Position numbers and translations under genes: made by a program. Shown one piece after another: positions 57,639 through 64,000 of a DNA stretch of 64,000 nt (position 1 is the stretch's first letter; the number at the start of each line of letters is the position of its first letter). The notes beneath the pieces are model-generated. The model saw nothing but the letters and a program-made list of their open reading frames with translations. It made no database searches and was not told the DNA's origin. The DNA comes from Candidatus Methylomirabilota bacterium (lineage in GTDB: Bacteria; Methylomirabilota; Methylomirabilia; Methylomirabilales; Methylomirabilaceae): assembly GCA_028870115.1 (NCBI GenBank), contig JAGWQH010000036.1, forward strand, positions 21,827-85,826, given 5' to 3'.

Positions 57639-58283
57639 CTACGTCCTGCCGGCGACCGCTTCGCTGAGCAAGATGGCTTGAGCGATTTCGGCCATCGACC
57701 GCCGCGTATTCATGCTGGTTTTTTGAATCCGCGCAAACGCCTGCTGTTCGGAGATCCGTTCCCGTTCCATCAGAATGCCTTTTGCGCGTTCGATCATCTT
57801 CCGGTCCTCCAGAGTGCGCTTTAAGTCCGCATTCTCTTTCCTGAGGGCATTGAACTCTTCGAACCGGGAGATGGCCAGTTCGATCGCCGGCAGCAACTCG
57901 TCCTCGCGAAGCGGTTTCAGCAGATACGCCATCACGCCAGCCTCCTTAGCGCGCTGGATCAACTCAGGGTCAAGGTGACTGCTCAGAATGAGAATCGGAA
58001 GCGGCAGGGTCTCCAGGATATGAGCAGCCACTGATAGGCCATCCATATCCGGGAGACCCACCGCCAGGAACAGTACATCCGGTTTCAGCTCTTGGGCCAG
58101 ACGCATGGCTTCGACCCCGCTGGCCCCCTCACCGGCGACCTCGAATCCAAGCCGCTTGAGCGCACTATCGAGGGTTGCTCGCGATCTGGGGCTGTCGTCA
58201 ACGATCAGCACATGCTTTTTGGCTAGCATCTCGCGATCACACTCATTGAGTAGTAACGATAAAGGAGATAAAAGGCTGCCCAT
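57639..58283 (-). CDS. ANTAR-type response regulator with degenerate receiver
   Basis: 214 residues. Receiver fold at about 21-135 (KKHVLIVDDSPRSRATLDSA, VMAYLLKPL), then a coiled coil (FNALRKENADLKRTLEDRKM) and an ANTAR domain (IERAKGILMERERISEQQAF to MAEIAQAILLS) that binds paired RNA hexaloops to antiterminate transcription. The acceptor position reads LFLAVGLPDMDG: Ala74 stands where Asp is expected, so it cannot be phosphorylated in the usual way. Start at 58283, after GGGGAGG with ideal spacing. Confidence 0.9.
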   Translation of the reverse strand: MGSLLSPLSLLLNECDREMLAKKHVLIVDDSPRSRATLDSALKRLGFEVAGEGASGVEAMRLAQELKPDVLFLAVGLPDMDGLSVAAHILETLPLPILILSSHLDPELIQRAKEAGVMAYLLKPLREDELLPAIELAISRFEEFNALRKENADLKRTLEDRKMIERAKGILMERERISEQQAFARIQKTSMNTRRSMAEIAQAILLSEAVAGRT

Positions 58284-58542
58284 TACCGCCTCCCCATAGG
58301 GAACCAGCATCGTTACGTTCCGAAACTACCCCGCTTCGGGTAACCTTTTATCTGGAGGACTGCGCAATTACAATGCCAACTATTCAGGCGGCAGGCTCAA
58401 GAACGTTGTGGCTTGATAAATTAGGGGGTTATGACGCAATGACCGCCCTATCGCAGATGCCGTTGACGGAGCCGGTTGCACGATACGGAGGCAACAAAAT
58501 GGGATGGGTGTTCATCTGTTAGGCGCGACGTGGACCGCTCGA

Positions 58543-59520
58543 TCACTTCTGCAACATCCAGACGCTGAGCTGCGCGAAGGCCCACATCATAAGCACATAA
58601 GCCGCTATGCAGACGCCCACCGTGAGCAGCACGCGCACCCCGCGCGGCAGCCTCCGTCTGCGGCGGAGACGGGCTGCGCGGGTCGTCGTCACGACGCTTT
58701 TCGGGTGGGCTAGCGCCTCGCGAAACTCAAGCGCGTCGGCGAAGCGATCGTTGGGATTGCGCTCGAGTGCGTGGAGAATAATCTCCTCGATCTCGGGCGA
58801 CAGTTCGGGCCGCAGGCGGCGCGGCGGGATGGGATCGTCCTCCAATTTCGCTCGTATCTCAGCATACACGTTGTCTGCCCGAAACGGGACCTCTCCGGTG
58901 AGCATTTCATAGAGAATGACACCGAGACTGTAGATGTCGCCTCGCACGTCGCCCCGGTGACCTTTCGCCTGCTCGGGTGCCATGTAACTCGGCGTGCCCA
59001 TTGTCTGCGATAGTCCGGACCACGTCATCTTACGACCGGTGGCATCGATCGCAATGCCAAAATCCATGAGCTTGATCTTGCCGTCCGGCTGGATCATGAT
59101 GTTTGCCGGCTTCAGATCGCGGTGTACGACATGCTGCGCGTGTAGATAAATAAGGGCATCGGCAATCTGTATTGCCAGGCCTATGGATTTCTCGACCGGG
59201 AGACGCCGTTCTCGGCTGAGTTGCGTGCTCAGCAACTCCCCTTCGACATACTCCATGACAAGATACAAGCGGCTCTTTTCGTGGGGTTGTAGCACCTTGA
59301 CGATGGCGGGATGATCGAGACGTTGTCCGATCCGCTCTTCGCGCAAAAAACGTTCATGGAAGACGAGATCCCCCTGGTACTCGGGATGGGGGACTTTGAG
59401 TGCCACAATCAGTCCGCTCTCGAGATCACGGGCGCGAAATATAGTTGCCATGCCACTGTGTGCCATGACGTCGAGGAGTTGATACTGGTCGAGCTGTTGA
59501 GGAGGTGTGAGGTCGTTCAC
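58543..59520 (-). CDS. Ser/Thr protein kinase with C-terminal membrane helix
   Basis: 325 residues. Kinase domain 13-275: Lys42 in ALKVPHP, HRDLKPANIM (Asp136, Asn141), DFGIA (Asp154), GTPSYMAPEQAKGH. The glycine loop is VMAHSGMATIF, with Ala20 and Ser22 in place of the usual glycines, which is unusual. Tail: Arg-rich segment and a membrane helix (VLLTVGVCIAAYVLMMWAF) at about 297-319. The PP2C phosphatase gene lies just upstream (59583), the classic kinase-phosphatase pair. Confidence 0.92.
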   Translation of the reverse strand: MNDLTPPQQLDQYQLLDVMAHSGMATIFRARDLESGLIVALKVPHPEYQGDLVFHERFLREERIGQRLDHPAIVKVLQPHEKSRLYLVMEYVEGELLSTQLSRERRLPVEKSIGLAIQIADALIYLHAQHVVHRDLKPANIMIQPDGKIKLMDFGIAIDATGRKMTWSGLSQTMGTPSYMAPEQAKGHRGDVRGDIYSLGVILYEMLTGEVPFRADNVYAEIRAKLEDDPIPPRRLRPELSPEIEEIILHALERNPNDRFADALEFREALAHPKSVVTTTRAARLRRRRRLPRGVRVLLTVGVCIAAYVLMMWAFAQLSVWMLQK

Positions 59521-59582
59521 AAATCGAGATGCTACGCCACATCGGTAGAGGCGTCAAGCGTGGCACGCGAGCGATGAGGAGG

Positions 59583-60353
59583 TCAAGCGCCGAGTTGCCA
59601 CCAACGACGCGGGGGAGTCGGCGGGCAGGAAAGCACTGAGACCACTTGAACGCTGAGATTGTCGTGCCCCCCCGCTTCACGCGCCCGCTGGATGATCGTT
59701 CGACAGGCAGGCTCTGCAGGGTGCTTGAGGAGTATATTCATCACCTCCGATTCCGGCAGCGATGTATACACTCCATCGCTGCACTGCAGGAGGATATCCC
59801 CGGACTGGATCGGTCTCTGAAGAAGATCGATCCCTGGGATGACATTGTGGCCGAGGCATCGGCTCAGCACGTGGCGCTGGGGGTGCGTTCGGGCATCTTC
59901 CCGAGAAAGGAGTCCATACTCGACTTGCTCCCAGATGCGAGTATGGTCCTTCGTCAGTTGCGTACAGGTCCCAGCGCGCATGAGATAGAGACGGCAGTCG
60001 CCGACGTGGGCCGTGACCAGCGTATTGCCAACGACGGCGCTGGCGGTGAGGGTCGTTCCCATACGTCGTAGCTCCGGGACCGTCATCGCCTTGGTGCAGA
60101 TCTCGAGGTTAGCCCGCTGGACGGCCTGGTGAAGACGCTTCTGAACGGGCCGCGAGGCCGAGGCGTGCGCCATCTCTTTGGAGAGTACCTCAAGCGCGAG
60201 GGAACTCGCCAGTTGTCCGCCTTCGTAACCACCCAGCCCGTCGGCGACAGCGAACAGGAGCCCATCTTCGCAGGGCCAGGCGCCCACCGCGTCTTCGTTC
60301 TCTTCACGAACGCAACCGGTATCGGTCAGATGAAAGAACTGTAGCTCTGGCAT
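59583..60353 (-). CDS. PP2C-family protein phosphatase (PrpC/Stp-like)
   Basis: 256 residues: FHLTDTGCVREENEDAVGAW, FAVADGLGGYEGGQLASSLA, TLTASAVVGNTLVTAHVGDC and LLQCSDGVYTSLPESEVMNI with a final AGGHDNLSVQVV. All PP2C metal-binding aspartates are visible. Start drawn at 60353 (MPELQFFHL); an earlier ATG at 60377 is less likely. Dephosphorylates targets of the kinase encoded 62 bases downstream. Confidence 0.92.
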   Translation of the reverse strand: MPELQFFHLTDTGCVREENEDAVGAWPCEDGLLFAVADGLGGYEGGQLASSLALEVLSKEMAHASASRPVQKRLHQAVQRANLEICTKAMTVPELRRMGTTLTASAVVGNTLVTAHVGDCRLYLMRAGTCTQLTKDHTRIWEQVEYGLLSREDARTHPQRHVLSRCLGHNVIPGIDLLQRPIQSGDILLQCSDGVYTSLPESEVMNILLKHPAEPACRTIIQRAREAGGHDNLSVQVVSVLSCPPTPPRRWWQLGA

Positions 60354-60439
60354 TCCATGATCGCAAAGATTACCCACACTCTACTTGAGGGCCGTACAAT
60401 ACACATTGACTCCAGTGGCCTAATCTGCTTTTTCCTGAC

Positions 60440-62002
60440 TTACGATACCCGCGCCGGCCGAACGATCAGGGCGCGGCCCGTGCGGCGACTTGTTGCGACG
60501 ACATATATCGCACTGACGACTGCCCAAGCGCCGGCAATGGCGAAGCAGATATATGCCTCTTTCTTGGCGTCGGCGTTGCCGATAAGGTACAGATAGGGAA
60601 TCGCCACCAGCATCGCGATGTTCGCCAGCAGGCCGAGCACTGGGACGACGCCGTGCTTGACAAAGCTATATTCCCTGCGGCCAGGAAACGCGATCATCGC
60701 CCAGAGGCATGTAAGCGCATAGAGAATGAAGGTGCCGAAGTTGGACGCCAGCGCGATTCCCGTCAGCCCTACGACCGACTGCACGCCCACCGCTGCGATG
60801 ACGCACGAGACAACGACGAGGACCCAGAGCGCACGATGAGGAGTGGCGAACCGACCGTGTAAGATCCCGAGAATCTCCGGCATCTCTCGGTCCTGCGCCA
60901 TGGCATAACTGATGCGTACGGCCGTATTCAGACAGCTCAGCGTGGTGCCGAGGATGGCGATCGCGACGGTGACCGCGATGGAGATCATCAGACCGAATCC
61001 GATGCCGCCGAGCACGCTGTTACCGACGGTGATTGCCAGATCGCCGATCGGGGCGCTCGACACTCCGGCCGCCGCCATCCCGGTGACGGTTTTCGCTGCA
61101 GCGCCTGTACCGTCGGTCGCGGTGAGCTTCTCGTTGATCATGTAGCCGGCGGCAAAGTACTCGAAGAGGTAGGCGCAGAGCCCTTGGATGACGAGCGAGA
61201 TGATTACCGCTCGGGGGATATTGCGACGCGGGTTCTTCGTCTCCGCGGCCAGCGCGGTGCAGCTCTCGAACCCGACCAGGATGAGAATGGCCAGTGTTGA
61301 CTGGACGAGCACTCCGGTCAGCGAGTGCGGCCGAACTACGTCCCACCCCCCAGAGAAGGCCCACTGCGCGGCGCCCTGCGGATTTGTCAACCGATAATAG
61401 ATCGCCAGCGCGCTGAACAGCACCAGTGTCGTCAACTGGAGGACATTGATCGCGATCGCGGTCGTTGTTGACCCGGTGATGCCGCGGTGGGCGATGGCTC
61501 CCGTCACGAACGCGAACATCACAGCAATGACCACTAATGCAGTCGTCGATAGGGTGGCGCCAGTAAAAGCGGTGTAGATGTAGCCGAGCAGGGTCGCCAT
61601 CATGGCTACCATTACGCCGGGATAGACCCAGTAAAACAGATGAGCGGCCCATCCCGTGACGATCTTCGCGAGACGCGCCCACTTGTGGTGTGTCGTAGAT
61701 TCGCGGTCCAGGAATGCCTTTTCCGCGAAGTAATAGCAACTCCCGAATCCGGCCTCGGGATAGAGCCGAGCCAGCTCCGCGTACGAAATAGCCGTGAGGA
61801 AGGCGAGAATCAGCGCGGCGCCGATTCCAGCCCAGATGTCGGCGGAGACCGAGCTCCCATCCGGCGCAGTCGCCGAGGCTTGTAACTGATATGTAATCCA
61901 GAGGAATGCGCCCGGCGCGATCAGTGCCATCGCGTTCACGGTGGCACCGGTCAGTCCAAGTGTCGGCTTGACCCCTGAGGTACCCGTACTCTGTTCAGCC
62001 AT
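60440..62002 (-). CDS. APC-family amino acid permease
   Basis: 520 residues with about 12-14 membrane helices (GATVNAMALIAPGAFLWITY, LVQSTLAILILVGFESCTAL, ISIAVTVAIAILGTTLSCLN). The GFESCTALAAETKNPRRNIP segment is typical of APC transporters. Substrate not predictable; closest in style to bacterial amino acid/polyamine or ethanolamine-type permeases. AAAGGAGC precedes the ATG. Lies downstream of the porin gene after 92 bases. Confidence 0.9.
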   Translation of the reverse strand: MAEQSTGTSGVKPTLGLTGATVNAMALIAPGAFLWITYQLQASATAPDGSSVSADIWAGIGAALILAFLTAISYAELARLYPEAGFGSCYYFAEKAFLDRESTTHHKWARLAKIVTGWAAHLFYWVYPGVMVAMMATLLGYIYTAFTGATLSTTALVVIAVMFAFVTGAIAHRGITGSTTTAIAINVLQLTTLVLFSALAIYYRLTNPQGAAQWAFSGGWDVVRPHSLTGVLVQSTLAILILVGFESCTALAAETKNPRRNIPRAVIISLVIQGLCAYLFEYFAAGYMINEKLTATDGTGAAAKTVTGMAAAGVSSAPIGDLAITVGNSVLGGIGFGLMISIAVTVAIAILGTTLSCLNTAVRISYAMAQDREMPEILGILHGRFATPHRALWVLVVVSCVIAAVGVQSVVGLTGIALASNFGTFILYALTCLWAMIAFPGRREYSFVKHGVVPVLGLLANIAMLVAIPYLYLIGNADAKKEAYICFAIAGAWAVVSAIYVVATSRRTGRALIVRPARVS

Positions 62003-62094
62003 CTGCTGCTCCTTTCCGTTGGCTGCTCCGCGCCTCTCGGCGCTTCTGCAGCGTTGTGCTGCGCCGCGCTTCCGGAAGCGACGTCCCGTTGCAT

Positions 62095-63504
62095 CTAGAA
62101 CTGGTAGATCAGCTCACCCTGAATCGTGTTTTGGGAGTCGGTATTTTGTGTTCCGTCGTGTCGGTCAAATATCTGTTGGTTGTGTCTGGCCTGGTCATGG
62201 CGATACTCAACGCTGGCGAAGACGTGATCGAACAGCTTATATCTGCCGGTCAGCGTCGTTTCCCAGACCTCCAGTTGTTTACCCGGCGTTGCATTGGGGA
62301 GCCGGAAGCCGTCCTGATCTCTGAAGTACTCACCCCGCACGCCAACCGAAATCCTGTCGGTAAAATCGTAGACGGCATAGGCCGCCACCGCATGCCAGAC
62401 TGCGGTATCGCCGTTATCGAAGAACGCTTCCTCCTGCCGTCCGTAGTCATAGTTGAGCGTGAGCGTGAGCGGCGCGATCGGCTTATAGGTGGCGATGAAA
62501 TCGATAAGTCCACGCTTTGGCCCATTGCGATTAATGTCACGTTTAAGGTCGAACGCATTAGAGACTTGCTCAGCCCCCCATGTCCCACCAAGGGTCAGTG
62601 TCAAGTCCTTCAGGAAGGGCGGGGTGACGGTCGCTGCGCCATGAAACGATTTGCCTCTGTTGTTGTCGTCGGTGTTATCCCAGCCGTTTACGATGCCGCC
62701 GGTGAACGAAAGCCAGTCAGTAAATGGATACGTCGCCATAAGACCGGTGTGGGTGAAGGGGATGGCGAAGGAGAAGGCCAGTGAACGGGAGATATTGAAG
62801 TTACCCGTTCGGCGGATCACCTCGGCGCCGTGGAGGGTGACAAACTTTCCGCCTTTCAGGTCGATGCCTTTTCCAAATGGCACTTTGTAGGTGACGTAAG
62901 CCTGTGTCAGGTCAAAGGGCTCCGTCTTCGTAGGATCTTCACTGCTGCTGATGCCGAGACCCAGGGAATGAACCTTCTTCGCGTCCCTTCCAAGGAGTAA
63001 ATCAAGGCCAAAGCCGATGGGTGAAGCCTCGCTGGTCGGTTTTTCGACATACATTTCTGCCTGGTTCACGTCGAACTGATTGGCCTTGTCGTCGAAGAGT
63101 CTGAGGGTGTTGTTCTGGGATTTGGGATCTCTGAAGTTGTAGTTATAGGAAACGGCAACATGCCCGCCGAACTGCCAGTCTTTCATTGTGGACAAGATGG
63201 GGGTAGTCTTGAGGGCCTCCTCCAGAATCTTGATCCGATCGCCGAGGCTCTGAGTGGTTTCTGCCGGCGCGGCAGGCGCTCCCGGCGCAGTGGCGGCGGC
63301 AACTTCTTTCTTCGTACCGACCTGGTTTTCGAGTTGGTTAAGTCGTTGGCCCAGTCGTTCGACCAGCTCCCTCAACTCCCTGATCTGTCGATCCTTGTCA
63401 TCCTCTGCCCGTGCCGCAGGCGCAGCAATTACGGCAGTGAGGAGGAGCACTCCACCCATCACTAATCTGGTTACCGTCAGATGCTTCAACTTCCGCATGC
63501 CCAT
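62095..63504 (-). CDS. Outer-membrane beta-barrel porin (BBP2-like)
   Basis: 469 residues. Signal peptide (LVMGGVLLLTAVIAAPAARA), a coiled-coil periplasmic stretch (ELRELVERLGQRLNQLENQV), a Pro/Ala-rich linker, then a barrel beginning about residue 110 (WQFGGHVAVSYNYNFRDP) with alternating strands to a C-terminal Phe (GELIYQF). The pattern matches the putative porin-2 family. GGAGGGG precedes ATG 63504 and a second ATG two codons on. Substrate unknown; the downstream permease suggests a transport pair (inference). Confidence 0.87.
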   Translation of the reverse strand: MGMRKLKHLTVTRLVMGGVLLLTAVIAAPAARAEDDKDRQIRELRELVERLGQRLNQLENQVGTKKEVAAATAPGAPAAPAETTQSLGDRIKILEEALKTTPILSTMKDWQFGGHVAVSYNYNFRDPKSQNNTLRLFDDKANQFDVNQAEMYVEKPTSEASPIGFGLDLLLGRDAKKVHSLGLGISSSEDPTKTEPFDLTQAYVTYKVPFGKGIDLKGGKFVTLHGAEVIRRTGNFNISRSLAFSFAIPFTHTGLMATYPFTDWLSFTGGIVNGWDNTDDNNRGKSFHGAATVTPPFLKDLTLTLGGTWGAEQVSNAFDLKRDINRNGPKRGLIDFIATYKPIAPLTLTLNYDYGRQEEAFFDNGDTAVWHAVAAYAVYDFTDRISVGVRGEYFRDQDGFRLPNATPGKQLEVWETTLTGRYKLFDHVFASVEYRHDQARHNQQIFDRHDGTQNTDSQNTIQGELIYQF

Positions 63505-63799
63505 CGACCCCTCCCCTCTTTGGATGCGACTGTCTTGAAAGTCTTCGATGACCGAGTTGAATTGATACGCTCGCAAGAAGCGAGCCAGCTTCCGGTAACG
63601 GCGGATTGTCGGTAACGCCACCGATACGACGCGGAGCGTGAGAAGGAGCGAAACGCCGAAAAAACGCGATGTTATGCCACCAGGATTGAAGGCGAACGAC
63701 TAGCGGACGTGTGTGTGCAAATGAGGAGAGTGATGGAGAAGACGTGATTATCTTCTGAGCAGAACAATGCGGGTGATGCTTAAGAGAAGTGCGGGGTGC

Positions 63800-63827
63800 G
63801 TAGGGGCGAATAATTATTCGCCCCTAC
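63800..63827. repeat. Perfect 28-bp palindrome (GTAGGGGCGAATAA + mirror)
   Basis: A 14-base arm and its exact reverse complement without a loop, overlapping the stop codon of the thioredoxin-like gene. It is of the widespread TAGGGGCGAATAATTATTCG repeat type and may serve as that gene's terminator. Confidence 0.75.
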
Positions 63828-64000
63828 AAGAGCTTCTCAACCTGTGTCCGCGAAGCCTTGGTAGTCCAGTCATGGTATCCGATCTCCTTGGCGCGAACGA
63901 TGCCTTGGCGATCGATCAGGACCGAGACGGGAAGCCCGATGACGTGGAACTTACGAGTAACCTTCATATCGGGGTCGAGCAGAATGGGGAAGGTCAGGCG
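63824..64000 (-). CDS. TlpA/ResA-like thioredoxin-fold protein, C-terminal part (cut by window edge)
   Basis: Only the last 58 codons are present; the active-site CxxC lies beyond the right edge. The visible part reads TFPILLDPDMKVTRKFHVIG, LPVSVLIDRQGIVRAKEIGY, including the cis-Pro loop (GLPVSVLID) and the hairpin typical of TlpA/ResA and AhpC/TSA-like folds. Presumably periplasmic thiol-disulfide exchange. The stop lies inside the 28-bp palindrome. Confidence 0.85.
   Translation of the reverse strand, partial: RLTFPILLDPDMKVTRKFHVIGLPVSVLIDRQGIVRAKEIGYHDWTTKASRTQVEKLL

Overview
This window comes from a high-GC, Gram-negative-type bacterium: it encodes a beta-barrel porin, lipobox lipoproteins and inner-membrane oxidoreductases. 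No rRNA, tRNA or taxon-defining marker was found. The fused transaldolase/glucose-6-phosphate isomerase, the Etf-linked Fe-S oxidoreductase, the dense toxin-antitoxin load and the many short dispersed palindromic repeats would suit an NC10 (Candidatus Methylomirabilis-like) or similar deep-branching bacterium. That placement is a guess from gene content and was not tested.

Layout. 0-6.1 kb (minus strand): a signalling operon with a REC-PP2C phosphatase, hybrid histidine kinase, Hpt protein, STAS protein and RsbW-type anti-sigma kinase, running directly into glycogen phosphorylase (cut by the left edge). 6.5-13 kb: a secreted HbpS/GlcG-like protein, a lipoprotein, E1 alpha/E1 beta/E2 of a 2-oxoacid dehydrogenase, a DUF985 cupin and small membrane proteins. 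13.2-17.6 kb: an accessory patch bounded by a pair of about 60-bp direct repeats. It holds an ankyrin-repeat gene, two copies of a structured (possibly group II intron-derived) sequence and a brnT toxin broken by a 4-bp duplication next to an intact brnA; an AIPR-family defence gene follows. 17.8-29.5 kb: an acyl-CoA module with enoyl-CoA hydratase, acyl-CoA dehydrogenase, EtfBA, a membrane Fe-S Etf:quinone oxidoreductase, a two-subunit B12 mutase with isobutyryl-CoA-mutase residues, and a thiolase paired with a DUF35 OB-fold protein. 31-41.1 kb: higBA and a translationally coupled type I restriction-modification operon carrying extra genes (DUF4062-ATPase, zinc ribbon, truncated RhuM, four-helix-bundle insert, YgjP-like metallopeptidase). 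41.3-42.3 kb: a DUF4258/DUF2283 pair and decayed toxin-antitoxin remnants. 42.3-49.5 kb: tal-pgi, gnd, zwf, pgl and glk, a compact glucose/oxidative pentose phosphate operon. 49.8-57.4 kb: a gene-debris zone with a trypsin-like protease, two lipoproteins, four toxin-antitoxin pairs (vapBC, DUF4258/YgiT, PIN/ribbon-helix-helix-like, PIN/AbrB) and pieces of vapC, luxR, the protease and a lipoprotein. 57.6-64 kb (minus strand): an ANTAR regulator with a degenerate receiver, a Ser/Thr kinase and PP2C phosphatase pair, an APC permease, a porin and the end of a thioredoxin-like gene.

Themes. Two metabolic blocks stand out: sugar phosphate oxidation, and four-carbon acyl-CoA rearrangement and oxidation feeding quinone. 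They sit beside defence and toxin-antitoxin genes in unusual density. Partial gene copies recur (thiolase 5' end, protease segment, lipoprotein 3' end, luxR 3' end, vapC 3' end), suggesting frequent short duplications and decay. Palindromic repeats of two families are scattered between genes, three of them ending just before ribosome-binding sites of metabolic genes.
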